This document shows, in pieces, positions 7,551-16,050 of a DNA stretch of 50,074 nucleotides (position 1 is the stretch's first letter; each line of letters starts with the position of its first letter). The notes beneath the pieces are model-generated. The model did not search any database, had not been told where the DNA came from, and worked only from the letters and a program-made list of their open reading frames with translations. The stretch is from Oscillospiraceae bacterium (lineage in GTDB: Bacteria; Bacillota; Clostridia; Oscillospirales; Acutalibacteraceae): assembly GCA_015065965.1 (NCBI GenBank), contig SVPH01000020.1, positions 1 through 50,074 on the forward strand. Reading direction: 5' to 3'. The position numbers and the translations under genes were made by a program.

Positions 7551-8758
7551 GATAAAATCCTCCTTACGGTGATTTTGGGGTCAGGGTCAACTTCTACAGT
7601 GAAGTCAGCAGTTTCATTATATAAAGGCAGCCTTTGTGCCAGCATTTTTTGCAGAGTTTCGGCATCTTTCGAAAGCGGTCTGCCGTCTGTTGCAAGTGTA
7701 TCAACAGGTGCTTTGAGGAAGATAACCGTTGAATTTTCTTTAAGAGCAATGCGGTTTTCTTTTCGCAGAATTGCGCCGCCGCCCGTTGCAATAATATTAT
7801 TTGTGCCTTTGCCGGCGTTTTTAACGGCTTCGGTTTCACGATTGCGAAATTCGGTTTCTCCGTATTTGGCAAAGATATCGGGAATGTTTTCACCCGATGT
7901 TTCAACAACAAGGGCATCGGTGTCAAGGCATTTTCTGCCTGTTTTTTTTGAAAGCAGAGCCGCGCAGGTTGATTTGCCGCAGCCCGGCATGCCGATAAGC
8001 ACAATGTTTTTTTGCTCGGATATGATTGCATCATAGATTTCGTCAATGCGTGAGAGCGGAATGCTTTTGCCTGTGAAGATTTCAGCGGCACGCAAAGCCT
8101 GAGCAACGAGCATATAAAGACCGTTTATGCAGTCGATGCCGAGTTTCTGCGCATCAAGCAGGAAAACCGTTCTTGCGGGATTATAAATAAGGTCGAGCGC
8201 TTTTTTGCATTTTGTGAATTTTGAAAGGTCAATGAGCCTCTCGCCGTTGTTGGGGTACATGCCGACGGGCGTTGTGTTGACGATTATATCCGCATCATAG
8301 TGGCGGCTGATGTTGCCGTAATTATCCTCACCCGAGCGAGAAACAACAACAATTTCTTTTGCACCTTCGTCACGGGCAACATGATAAACCGTAAGGCTTG
8401 CACCGCCTGAGCCGAGGATGAGAACTTTTTTATCTTTAAAATCGCAGTTGCATTTTTTTGCCATATAAAGAAAACCGAAATAATCCGTGTTGTCGCCGTA
8501 AAGTGAGCCGTCACTGCGGCGGACAATAGTGTTTACACTGCCGACTTTTTCTGCAGTTTCGGAGCGCTCATCGCAGCGGTTGAATGCTTCGATTTTATAT
8601 GGAATAGTTATGTTGAAACCATTGAGCCTTGTGTCAGAGAAAAATTCATCAAGATTTTCCGGCTCGGTAGGGTAGAGTTTGTATTCGTAGTCGCACAGAT
8701 GTGCGTGTATCTGCGGCGAAAGGGAGTGACCCAACTTTCTGCCTAAAAGACCAAACAT
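7535..8758 (-). CDS. Fused shikimate dehydrogenase - shikimate kinase (AroE-AroK)
   Basis: One 407-residue frame carries two consecutive enzymes of the pathway. Residues 1 to about 245 are AroE: LGRKLGHSLSPQIH at the start, NGFNITIPYK with the catalytic Lys, DNTDYFGF, and the NADPH loop LILGSGGASLTV. Residues about 250-407 are AroK: LIGMPGCGKSTCAALLSKKTG (P-loop), the DTDALV shikimate-binding Asp, FRNRETEAV, and ATGGGAILRKENR. The join (SEQKNIVLIGM) is short, with no frameshift or internal stop. The start is the ATG at 8758 with GGAGG 9 bases upstream inside the end of pheA. Readings from further upstream run through pheA in another frame. The fusion channels steps 4 and 5 into one polypeptide. 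Confidence 0.93.
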   Translation of the reverse strand: MFGLLGRKLGHSLSPQIHAHLCDYEYKLYPTEPENLDEFFSDTRLNGFNITIPYKIEAFNRCDERSETAEKVGSVNTIVRRSDGSLYGDNTDYFGFLYMAKKCNCDFKDKKVLILGSGGASLTVYHVARDEGAKEIVVVSRSGEDNYGNISRHYDADIIVNTTPVGMYPNNGERLIDLSKFTKCKKALDLIYNPARTVFLLDAQKLGIDCINGLYMLVAQALRAAEIFTGKSIPLSRIDEIYDAIISEQKNIVLIGMPGCGKSTCAALLSKKTGRKCLDTDALVVETSGENIPDIFAKYGETEFRNRETEAVKNAGKGTNNIIATGGGAILRKENRIALKENSTVIFLKAPVDTLATDGRPLSKDAETLQKMLAQRLPLYNETADFTVEVDPDPKITVRRILSCVSL

Positions 8759-8762
8759 AGCA

Positions 8763-9899
8763 TCAGTCCTCCGTATAACTGCCGAGGTAACTGAATTGCT
8801 CGGCATCGTGTTCAAGTTCGTTAAGCAGAACTTTGAGGTTATCCGAGTAAACGGAAGCATCAATATCAAAATAGAACATGAACTCAAAGTTTGTTCCGGG
8901 GAGAGGACGGCTTTCAAGTTTTGTCATGTTAAGACCAAGAGCGGCAAAACTTGAGATTATGTTATAAAGCGAACCGGGTTTATGGGGAATGGTCATCATT
9001 ATGCTGGTTTTGTTTGCCCCGGGATAAATTTCAAGATTTTTGGAAATGCAGATAAAACGGGTGTAGTTGTTGTCGGTGTTCTGAATTCCGCTTTCAACGA
9101 TGCGAAGCCCGTAAAGTTCTGCGCAGTCTTTGGAACCGATTGCGGCGCAGTCTTTTCTGCCGCTGTTTGCAACCATTTTTGCAGCAGCCGCAGTGTTTTC
9201 ACAAACGGTGATTTTTACGCCGAGCGATGCAAGATATTCCGAGCACTGATTGAGCGCCTGCTCATGTGAAAATACTTCTTTGATATCGCTGAGGGCAACG
9301 CCATCAGGCGCAAGAAGTGTATGACCGATAAATAGTTTAAGGCTGTGGGTAATGTAAAATTTGTATTTGTTCATCAGGTCATATACTTTATTTACCGAAC
9401 CTGCAGTGCTGTTTTCAACCGGGAGAATTCCGTAGCGGCAAAGTCCGCTGTCAACGGCTTTGAAAACATCTTCAAAGCCCGAAAAATACATGATTGAGGG
9501 ATAAGTGAACATCTTGTCGCATGCGAACTGCGAATATGCACCCTCAACGCCCTGACATGCAACAGAGGCTCTCTCGGGTCTTGCAACGGGAGTGCCCGAG
9601 GTTGCTTCATCAAGCATTTTAGAAAATTTTGACTGGGGATAAATTATCCTTTTCTGATACGAACGGCTCAGTTCAAAAATAGTCTGGTAAAGAGTTTTTG
9701 TGTAACTCTGCAGTTCTTCGGAAACATTTGCCGTTGCGTTATTGAGAACTTCTCTTTCACGCTGTCTGTTGAAAACGGGAACATTGTTCTCCTGCTTATA
9801 TTTACCGACAAGGGCGGCGGTTTTCATTCTTTCTTCAAAAAGTTTTGTGAGTTCGCCGTCAATCTCATCTATTCTGTTTCTAAGTTCAAGTAAATCCAT
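8763..9899 (-). CDS. pheA: Bifunctional chorismate mutase / prephenate dehydratase (P-protein)
   Basis: It makes phenylpyruvate from chorismate by way of prephenate. The 378-residue product has an AroQ-type chorismate mutase at 1-85 (LLELRNRIDEIDGELTKLF), a prephenate dehydratase domain at about 110-285 (QGVEGAYSQFACDKMF, GILPVENSTAGSVNKVYDLM, and the catalytic TRF in NNYTRFICIS), and a C-terminal ACT domain at about 293-370 (HKPGSLYNIISSFAALGLNMTKLESRP). The ESRP motif is linked to Phe binding, so feedback inhibition by Phe is likely. It lies between aroC and the aroE-aroK fusion. Confidence 0.95.
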   Translation of the reverse strand: MDLLELRNRIDEIDGELTKLFEERMKTAALVGKYKQENNVPVFNRQREREVLNNATANVSEELQSYTKTLYQTIFELSRSYQKRIIYPQSKFSKMLDEATSGTPVARPERASVACQGVEGAYSQFACDKMFTYPSIMYFSGFEDVFKAVDSGLCRYGILPVENSTAGSVNKVYDLMNKYKFYITHSLKLFIGHTLLAPDGVALSDIKEVFSHEQALNQCSEYLASLGVKITVCENTAAAAKMVANSGRKDCAAIGSKDCAELYGLRIVESGIQNTDNNYTRFICISKNLEIYPGANKTSIMMTIPHKPGSLYNIISSFAALGLNMTKLESRPLPGTNFEFMFYFDIDASVYSDNLKVLLNELEHDAEQFSYLGSYTED

Positions 9900-9930
9900 T
9901 TTTATACCTCTTTATAAAGAAATATGCTTT

Positions 9931-11004
9931 TTATAAAAGAAAATCTGCTATCACAACCGCCGCTGCCGCTTCAATGCAAGGCACTGCTCTGGGAACGATG
10001 CAAGGGTCGTGCCTGCCGCCGATGACAAGGCTTTCTTCTTCACCTGTTTCAGTGTTGACCGACTGCTGCTGCATTCCGATTGACGGGGTGGGTTTTACCG
10101 CACAGCGGAAAACGATGGGCATGCCTGATGAAATTCCGCCGAGGATGCCGCCGTGGTTATTGGTCGCAGTTTTGATTTTGCCGTTTTCACTTATAAAATC
10201 ATCGTTATTTTGGCTGCCCGTAAGTCTGCTGCCGTCAAAGCCCGAGCCGAATTCAATTCCCTTGATTGCAGGAATGCCGAATATAGCCGCGGCAAGTCTG
10301 TTTTCTATTCCGTCAAAAATCGGGTCGCCTATGCCGACGGGCATACCGATAACGGCGCATTCGATTGTTCCGCCGACGGAATCGCCGCTGCCTTTTGCAT
10401 CGTAAATCTCTTTGCGCATGAGTTCGCCCTGTTTATCGTTAATAACGGGGAATGCTTTTACAAGCAATGAATCAAAATCATCTGCGCTGACATTAACGGG
10501 GTCAAATTGCTTGTCATCAACTTTACCGATTGAGGAAATGTGTGCGCCTATGCGTATGCCTTTTTCCTCAAGCATCTGCATGCAGACAGCGCCGGCAAAG
10601 CAGAGCGGAGCGGTGAGTCTGCCGCTGAAGTTGCCGCCGCCGCGGATATCGTTAAAGCCGTTGTGCTTCATCATGGCGGCAAAGTCGCTGTGAGAGGGTC
10701 TCGGCAGTTTGCGCAGTTTATCATAATCGCCTGAGCGAGTGTTAGTGTTTTCAATAACTGCGCAGAGTGGTGCGCCGCAGGTTATGTTATCAACAACGCC
10801 TGAGAGGATTTTTACTTCGTCAGCCTCTTTTCTCGGTGTTGAAAGGTCATTTTTGCCGGGGGCACGCCTTGCCATGAATGCGGCGGTTTTTTTGGTATCA
10901 ATCTTAAAGCCTGCGGGCAGACCGTCAATGATAACTCCGATTGCCTCGGAATGCGACTGACCGAAAATAGTTATTTTAATTTTGTTTCCGAAATTACAGG
11001 ACAC
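9931..11004 (-). CDS. aroC: Chorismate synthase
   Basis: AroC makes chorismate from EPSP with reduced FMN as cofactor. The 357-residue product has FGQSHSEAIGVIIDGLPAGF at the start, MARRAPGKNDLSTPRKEADEV, the HSDFAAMMKHNGFNDIRGGGNFSGRLTA region that carries signature residues, and GGRHDPCIVPRAVPCIEA near the end. No flavin reductase domain is fused. It overlaps the end of aroA by 11 bases, so translation is coupled. Confidence 0.97.
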   Translation of the reverse strand: MSCNFGNKIKITIFGQSHSEAIGVIIDGLPAGFKIDTKKTAAFMARRAPGKNDLSTPRKEADEVKILSGVVDNITCGAPLCAVIENTNTRSGDYDKLRKLPRPSHSDFAAMMKHNGFNDIRGGGNFSGRLTAPLCFAGAVCMQMLEEKGIRIGAHISSIGKVDDKQFDPVNVSADDFDSLLVKAFPVINDKQGELMRKEIYDAKGSGDSVGGTIECAVIGMPVGIGDPIFDGIENRLAAAIFGIPAIKGIEFGSGFDGSRLTGSQNNDDFISENGKIKTATNNHGGILGGISSGMPIVFRCAVKPTPSIGMQQQSVNTETGEEESLVIGGRHDPCIVPRAVPCIEAAAAVVIADFLL

Positions 11005-12214
11005 GGGCGTTTCCTCCCAACTTGTTATAATCTTTAAAAAATGCGGGGTATGATTTGTTGACCGCTTCGGCGTTGCGTATTATAACATCGCCTTCGCATC
11101 TGACGGCCGCAACAGCCGCCGCCATTGCGATTCTGTGGTCATGGAACGACAACGTTTCGCCGCCCGAAAGGCTTTTTTTACCGCGGATTATCATGCCGTC
11201 ATCGGTTTCGGTAATATCTGCGCCGAGCGAGCGGAGCATTTCGCAGGTGGTCTGAATTCTGTCGCTTTCTTTTATGCGGAGTCTTTCGCCGTTGAAAATA
11301 ACGGTTTCGCCCTCGGCGGTTGCCGCAATTGCTGCGATAACTGGCACTGCATCGGGGATATCCGCCGCATCAACTCTGCAGCCGTGCAAAGCGGAAACAT
11401 CGGCTTTGTAATTACCGCTGATTTTTGCGCCCATGCGTTTGAGCACTTCGATAATCGCCTTGTCGCCTTGGGTTGAATAGGGATTAAGCCCCGTAACCTC
11501 TGCACCCATGCACAGAGGAAAAGCGGCGTTTGACCAGTCGGCTTCAACCGTGAAGCCGCAGCCCGTGAGTGGACTTGGATTTATATAAAACGTATTATTT
11601 TCTTCTTTAATATCCGCGCCGAAAGTGCGCAGAACCTGTAATGTTATATCAATATAAGGTCTTGACTGAACGGGCGGAAGCAGATTGATTTTGCCGCCGC
11701 CGAGATATGCCAGAGCCATGAGCAGACCCGTTACGAACTGCGAACTTACATCGCCGCGCAGGGTGAATTCGCCTGCCATGATTCTGCCCGAAACATTGAG
11801 CGGAAAATCATCCGAAATGTATGCACCCATGCGGATTAACTCCTCTTTTAAGGGGGAAAGTGGTCTCTCGGGCAGCCTGCCCGAGCCGTGGATTTCGGTA
11901 TTTATGCCCAGAGCGCAGATTACGGGGAGCAAAAAACGGATTGTTGAGCCGCTTTCGCCGCAATCAATGGATGCCTTTTTGGGAATATTTTCAATTGGCG
12001 TTACGCTGTAGAGCGTACCCTCCTGCTCAATAACCGCGCCGAGATTGCGCAGGCAGTTGAGCGTTGCTTCGATATCCGCAGAGGTTGTGTTTATTCTGAT
12101 TTGGCTTTTACCTTTTGCAAGGCAGGCGCAGATTAATGCTCTGTGCGCAAAAGATTTTGAGGCAATGCCCTCAATGCTGCCCGATATCGGCGCAGGAGTG
12201 ATTTGAATATCCAT
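10994..12214 (-). CDS. aroA: 3-Phosphoshikimate 1-carboxyvinyltransferase (EPSP synthase)
   Basis: AroA joins phosphoenolpyruvate to shikimate 3-phosphate. The 406-residue product has the SKSFAHRALICACLAKG N-terminal substrate motif, CGESGSTIRFLLPVI in place of the more usual CGNAGTAMR-type loop, GRLPERPLSPL, and the C-terminal RIKESDRI and DHRIAMAAAVAA motifs. The altered CGESGS loop is typical of class II-like EPSP synthases of Firmicutes and may affect glyphosate response, by inference. It overlaps aroC and follows aroB across an 84-base gap holding a palindromic repeat. Confidence 0.95.
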   Translation of the reverse strand: MDIQITPAPISGSIEGIASKSFAHRALICACLAKGKSQIRINTTSADIEATLNCLRNLGAVIEQEGTLYSVTPIENIPKKASIDCGESGSTIRFLLPVICALGINTEIHGSGRLPERPLSPLKEELIRMGAYISDDFPLNVSGRIMAGEFTLRGDVSSQFVTGLLMALAYLGGGKINLLPPVQSRPYIDITLQVLRTFGADIKEENNTFYINPSPLTGCGFTVEADWSNAAFPLCMGAEVTGLNPYSTQGDKAIIEVLKRMGAKISGNYKADVSALHGCRVDAADIPDAVPVIAAIAATAEGETVIFNGERLRIKESDRIQTTCEMLRSLGADITETDDGMIIRGKKSLSGGETLSFHDHRIAMAAAVAAVRCEGDVIIRNAEAVNKSYPAFFKDYNKLGGNARVL

Positions 12215-12244
12215 TATGTTTTAACTCCGTGAAAATTTTGTCTT

Positions 12245-12292
12245 ACACCTCATCCGTCACTGCGGTGACACCTTCTCCTCAAGGAGAAGGCA
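12245..12292. repeat. Palindromic repeat in the aroB-aroA gap
   Basis: Two small palindromes in tandem: GTCAC-TGCG-GTGAC (12256-12269) and CCTTCTCCT-CA-AGGAGAAGG (12271-12290). It looks like an interspersed Clostridia repeat inserted inside the operon. There is no T run for termination, so read-through is expected. Confidence 0.5.
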
Positions 12293-12298
12293 GGAAGA

Positions 12299-13348
12299 TT
12301 ATGTATATTCTGCAATCTGATAAAGAGTTTCAACGGGGATTTTCTTGAGAATGCAGTTGCCCATAACCTCGGGCACAACAAAATTGATTGTGCCGCCTGT
12401 GCGCTTCTTATCCGAGAGGGCAACGTCCGCAAGGTCGTTCGGCGCAAAGCCGCATTCAACGGGCAAACCGTTATTTTTGTTTGCCTCAATAATTGCCTGC
12501 GTGCAGTCCTCATTGCTCCAGCCGAGAGCGGCGCTTGCCTTTGCGGCAATAACCATGCCGATTGCAACGGCACTGCCGTGAGAGATTTCAAAGTTACTGC
12601 ATTTTTCGATTGAATGAGCCATTGTGTGGCCGAAATTGAGCAGTTGCCTGTCGCCTTTGTCAAACTCGTCCTTTGCAACGACATCTCTTTTAAGTTCAAC
12701 GCAGCGTGCAATGATGCTTTCAATATCTGATTTTACATCTCCGCTTTGCACCTTGTCAAATAAATCCTTATCAAAAATAACGCCGTATTTGATAACTTCT
12801 GCCATGCCGTCTGCAAAGATGCTCTCGGGCAGAGTGCCAAGCGTGCGTGTATCGCAGAGCACAAGTTCGGGCTGATAGAATGCGCCCATGAGGTTTTTGC
12901 CTGCAGTAAGGTTAACTGCTGTTTTGCCGCCGACGGAAGAATCAACCGCCGCAAGCAGTGTTGTGGGAACCTGAACAAACGGAATGCCTCTAAGGTAAAG
13001 CGATGCGGCAAGACCGGTCATATCGCCTGTTACGCCGCCGCCGAGAGCAACTGCAAAATCGCTCCTTGTGAGTTTGTTTTCCGCCATAAATTCAAGCAGA
13101 GCAAAGAGAGTTTCTTTGCTCTTGGATTCTTCGCCTGCGGGGAAAATAAACTCAATTGTTTCTATTCCTGCGCTCTCAAGGCTTGACTTTGTTTCGGCAA
13201 GCCAGAGGGGCGCAACGTTGCTGTCCGTTACGATAACCGCCTTGCTTTTGCCGAGGAGCGAAACGCATTTCTCCCCGAGTGAGGGGAGAATGCCGCTGCC
13301 GATAATAACCTCATATTCTTTTGAAGCGTTAACTTTGATAATTTTCAT
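12299..13348 (-). CDS. aroB: 3-Dehydroquinate synthase
   Basis: AroB cyclises DAHP to 3-dehydroquinate using NAD and a divalent metal. The 349-residue product has the NAD-binding PAGEESKSKETLF and ALGGGVTGDMTGLAASLYLRG, followed by PTTLLAAVDSSVGGKTAVNL, and the metal ligands within KYGVI, LLNFGHTMAHSIE and HGSAVAIGM. Its length is normal. It lies 9 bases after tyrA. Confidence 0.97.
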   Translation of the reverse strand: MKIIKVNASKEYEVIIGSGILPSLGEKCVSLLGKSKAVIVTDSNVAPLWLAETKSSLESAGIETIEFIFPAGEESKSKETLFALLEFMAENKLTRSDFAVALGGGVTGDMTGLAASLYLRGIPFVQVPTTLLAAVDSSVGGKTAVNLTAGKNLMGAFYQPELVLCDTRTLGTLPESIFADGMAEVIKYGVIFDKDLFDKVQSGDVKSDIESIIARCVELKRDVVAKDEFDKGDRQLLNFGHTMAHSIEKCSNFEISHGSAVAIGMVIAAKASAALGWSNEDCTQAIIEANKNNGLPVECGFAPNDLADVALSDKKRTGGTINFVVPEVMGNCILKKIPVETLYQIAEYT

Positions 13349-13357
13349 TTTCGTTTC

Positions 13358-14188
13358 CTACTTTGCCTGTTTTTTGCTGTCGGTGCCTTCTTTAAGCAGG
13401 GCAACAAGCCCCTCTCTGTCATCCGCTTTGAGAGCGGCGCTGTATTCGCTGAGCCTTTCAACAAGGAAGTCAATTTCAGCGCAGAGATTATCTTTATTTT
13501 CAAAGAAAAGTTCCGACCACATCTTTTCGTTGAGTTTTGAAACCCTTGTCAAATCTCTGTAACTGCCTGCGGAAAAGCCCTTTTGCTTGACCGCCGTATG
13601 GCTCTTTACATAAGCGTTTGAGATTATGTGAGGAAGTTGAGATGTGAATGCTATTACTTTATCATGTTCTTCAGGAGTTGTAAAGTTAATTGCGCCGAAA
13701 CCTGCATCATTAAGAGCATTTCTGAGTTTTTCAAGAATGCGGATATCCGTGTTTTCTTTGGGAGTAATAATCATTGTTGCATTTTTGAAAAGATTGCCCC
13801 TTGAAGCGTTGAAGCCCGAAAACTGAGTGCCTGCCATGGGATGAGCACCGATGAAAATAAAGCCGTTTTCCTCTGCAAGTTTTTCGCATGGAGTACAAAT
13901 CGGTCTTTTAACACCGCCGCAGTCCGCTACAATGGCGTCTTTTTTTATTTTTGATGCGTTTGCCTCAACAAATTCAACGGTTGCCTGCGGATAAAGAGCA
14001 ATGAATATCATATCCATTTCGCCGATATTTTCGTCCGTCATTTCGTCCTTGATTGCCTCAACCATTTTTGCTGCAAGGAGAGAACTTCTGTTACGGTCTG
14101 CACCGTAAACCTCGTGCTTGCCGCTTTCGGTCAGCGCCCTTGCAAGAGAGCCGCCGATAAGACCCAAGCCGACTATTCCGATTTTCAT
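13358..14188 (-). CDS. tyrA: Prephenate dehydrogenase
   Basis: TyrA oxidises prephenate to 4-hydroxyphenylpyruvate for Tyr synthesis. The 276-residue product has an N-terminal Rossmann motif (GIVGLGLIGGSLARAL), the GAHPMAGTQFSGF segment with the catalytic His, and the helical C-terminal dimer domain. There is no fused chorismate mutase and no ACT domain, so feedback control by Tyr through an ACT domain is not expected. It follows aroF by 25 bases in the operon. Confidence 0.93.
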   Translation of the reverse strand: MKIGIVGLGLIGGSLARALTESGKHEVYGADRNRSSLLAAKMVEAIKDEMTDENIGEMDMIFIALYPQATVEFVEANASKIKKDAIVADCGGVKRPICTPCEKLAEENGFIFIGAHPMAGTQFSGFNASRGNLFKNATMIITPKENTDIRILEKLRNALNDAGFGAINFTTPEEHDKVIAFTSQLPHIISNAYVKSHTAVKQKGFSAGSYRDLTRVSKLNEKMWSELFFENKDNLCAEIDFLVERLSEYSAALKADDREGLVALLKEGTDSKKQAK

Positions 14189-14213
14189 AATATCACCTTT
14201 TTTCAGCGGTTAC

Positions 14214-15221
14214 TCAAAATTTTGTCATGATTTCTCTGATTGCGTTTGCTTCCTTAACAACCTTTGCAAATTCCTCGGGGCGCAGAGCCTGAGGACCGTC
14301 GCACAGAGCATGTGCAGGGTCGTTATGAACTTCAATCATCAGTCCGTCTGCGCCTGCGGCTACGGCTGCAAGGGCGAGAGGACGAACCATTCTTGCCATG
14401 CCTGCTGCGTGACTGGGGTCTGCAATAACGGGCAGATGAGTTTTCTCTTTAAGCAGGGCAATTGCGGAAATATCCATTGTGTTTCTTGTGTAATGCTCAA
14501 AGGTTCTTATGCCTCTTTCGCAGAGCATAACTTTGTTGTTGCCGCCTGCCATGATGTATTCTGCGCTCATGAGAAGTTCTTCCATTGTTGCGGCAAGACC
14601 TCTCTTGAGAAGAATGGGTTTATCCGTTTTGCCGAGTTCTTTGAGAAGTTCAAAGTTCTGCATATTCCTTGCGCCTACCTGAATTACATCAACATTTTCA
14701 AACAGGGGCAAGTGAGAAAGGTCCATGATTTCGGTGACGATGGGTGTGCCTGTTTCTTCCTTTGCTTTCTGAAGAAGTTCAAGACCCTCTGCTCTCATGC
14801 CCTGGAAAGCGTAGGGTGATGTTCTGGGTTTGAAAGCACCGCCTCTGAGAAGGTTTGCGCCTGCCGCCTTGATGTCATTTGCGATTGAGCAAATCTGCTC
14901 GGGTGATTCAACGGAACAGGGACCTGCGATAAACTGGAAGTTGCCGCCGCCGATTTTATGACCGCAGATATCAATAACGGTATCATCGGGATGAAATTTT
15001 CTGTTTGCGTTTTTATAAGGCTCGCTGATACGGGCAACATTGCTTACAATATTAAGACCTTCAATGAGGTCGATATCAACATGGCTTGTGTCGCCTACAA
15101 GACCGAGGATGGTTTCATACTGACCTTCGCTGCGGTGAATTTCAAGATTAAGGCTTTTAAGCCATTCAACAAGATTCTGTAACTGAACTTCGTCTGTTCC
15201 TTTTTTAATAGATACAATCAT
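14214..15221 (-). CDS. aroF: 3-Deoxy-7-phosphoheptulonate (DAHP) synthase, type I-beta
   Basis: It condenses PEP with erythrose 4-phosphate, the first committed step. The 335-residue product has an N-terminal ferredoxin-like regulatory domain of about 70 residues (MIVSIKKGTDEVQLQNLVEW), known in relatives such as Thermotoga to bind Tyr or Phe. The barrel follows, with FIAGPCSVES, GAFKPRTSPYAFQG, KRG, and DPSHAAGM near the end. GGAGG lies 9 bases before the ATG. It is first in the eight-gene aro operon and directly follows the leader-peptide attenuator. Confidence 0.95.
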   Translation of the reverse strand: MIVSIKKGTDEVQLQNLVEWLKSLNLEIHRSEGQYETILGLVGDTSHVDIDLIEGLNIVSNVARISEPYKNANRKFHPDDTVIDICGHKIGGGNFQFIAGPCSVESPEQICSIANDIKAAGANLLRGGAFKPRTSPYAFQGMRAEGLELLQKAKEETGTPIVTEIMDLSHLPLFENVDVIQVGARNMQNFELLKELGKTDKPILLKRGLAATMEELLMSAEYIMAGGNNKVMLCERGIRTFEHYTRNTMDISAIALLKEKTHLPVIADPSHAAGMARMVRPLALAAVAAGADGLMIEVHNDPAHALCDGPQALRPEEFAKVVKEANAIREIMTKF

Positions 15222-15255
15222 TTTAAATTACCTCCGAAAATTTAGCAACCGTTTT

Positions 15256-15300
15256 TTCAAAAAAATGAACCCCGCAGTGTAAATTTCACTGCGGGGTTTT
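15256..15300 (-). terminator. Intrinsic terminator in the aroF leader (attenuator)
   Basis: On the minus strand a perfect 12-bp stem, AACCCCGCAGTG/CACTGCGGGGTT (15298-15287 with 15276-15268 and neighbours), has a 7-base loop and is followed after two bases by seven Ts. It lies between the aroF promoter and the aroF start, so it must be bypassed for operon expression. AAACCC at its base (15299-15294) can pair instead with GGGTTT at 15341-15336, a possible antiterminator. Confidence 0.85.
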
Positions 15301-15348
15301 ATAAACCTCATTAATGTTTTTCAGCAAAACTTACCAAACCCTATCAAA

Positions 15349-15402
15349 TTACTTGATAAAGTAAAAGTAAAAATATGCTGCTGAAAAAACATTCTTAATC
15401 AT
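15349..15402 (-). CDS. Aromatic-rich leader peptide of the aro operon
   Basis: A 17-codon frame reads MIKNVFSAAYFYFYFIK and then TAA. AGAGG lies 9 bases before its ATG. Seven of its 17 codons are Tyr or Phe, six of them in one run. It lies 35 bases downstream of the -10 element and upstream of the intrinsic terminator. This is the arrangement of classical attenuators such as pheA or pheST leaders in enterics. A 14-bp helix can form between codons 4-8 (15393-15379) and 15326-15313, with the Tyr/Phe codons in its loop. Too short for ordinary gene calling. The peptide itself probably has no other job. Confidence 0.75.
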   Translation of the reverse strand: MIKNVFSAAYFYFYFIK

Positions 15403-15436
15403 TGAAAATAACCTCTGTTGCTTTGAATATGGGTAT

Positions 15437-15465
15437 AGAATAGCACTCTGAAAACCGTTTGTCAA
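15437..15465 (-). promoter_or_regulatory. sigma-A promoter of the aro operon
   Basis: The minus strand shows TTGACA (15465-15460), a 17 bp spacer and TATTCT (15442-15437). Transcription would start near 15430, giving a leader of about 210 bases that holds the leader peptide and terminator. Confidence 0.8.
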
Positions 15466-15513
15466 GGCTTTTTTGCAAAAAACTTTAGCGATTTAAAGTT
15501 TTTAATCGTCAAA

Positions 15514-16038
15514 TCAAAGATTTTCAACTTTTATCTGGCACATTTGCATTGCTTTAAGCGCATTTTGGTGGCTTTCGGGGGTGACGCCTGCGCAGCAGGA
15601 AGCATCAACAATAACGGGAATTTCGGGCAGGAAAGCCTTGATAATCATAGCGTTTGAGATAACGCAGATATCGGTGCAAAGACCTATAAGGGTTATGCTT
15701 TCGATTTTTTCGTCATAAGTATCGTATGCTTTTAAAAGTTGACCGAGAGCAATGCTGCCGAAGGTCGGTTTGTCAACGGGTTCTTCTTTGCGAAGAGCAT
15801 CGAGCGATTCGTTTATCTGCCAGCCGTCAGAGCCTTTTATGCAGTGCTCAACGGGCAGATTTTTGCCCTCCTGAGAAGAAAGATAATCTTCTTCATGAGT
15901 ATCACGGGTGAAGATGACTCTGCCGTCAAAGCCTTCGATTTTTGTCTTTACTGCAGGGAGAATTGCAACAGCCTCTTTTGTGCCGAGAGCGCCGTCAATA
16001 AAATCATTCTGCATATCAACTACAATTAAAAATTTCAT
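15514..16038 (-). CDS. Isochorismatase-family cysteine hydrolase, nicotinamidase-like
   Basis: A 174-residue cytoplasmic hydrolase of the isochorismatase-like fold. The N-terminal LIVVDMQNDFIDGAL carries the catalytic Asp. FTRDTHEEDY followed by VEHCIKG gives the D-x-H...H metal site found in nicotinamidases. GLCTDICVISNA carries the nucleophilic Cys, and KPTFGS the active-site Lys. Nicotinamidase (nicotinamide to nicotinate, NAD salvage) is the best guess because the metal ligands are kept, which true isochorismatases lack. The symbol pncA is not assigned because substrate specificity is hard to read. It lies 12 bases after the pseudokinase-sortase gene, so the two are probably co-transcribed. 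Confidence 0.8.
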   Translation of the reverse strand: MKFLIVVDMQNDFIDGALGTKEAVAILPAVKTKIEGFDGRVIFTRDTHEEDYLSSQEGKNLPVEHCIKGSDGWQINESLDALRKEEPVDKPTFGSIALGQLLKAYDTYDEKIESITLIGLCTDICVISNAMIIKAFLPEIPVIVDASCCAGVTPESHQNALKAMQMCQIKVENL

Positions 16039-16050
16039 AATTTATCACCT

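Noticed and set aside
15222-15430. T-box in the aroF leader
   Set aside because: No AGGGTGG-type T-box sequence is present. The leader peptide and terminator explain the region better.
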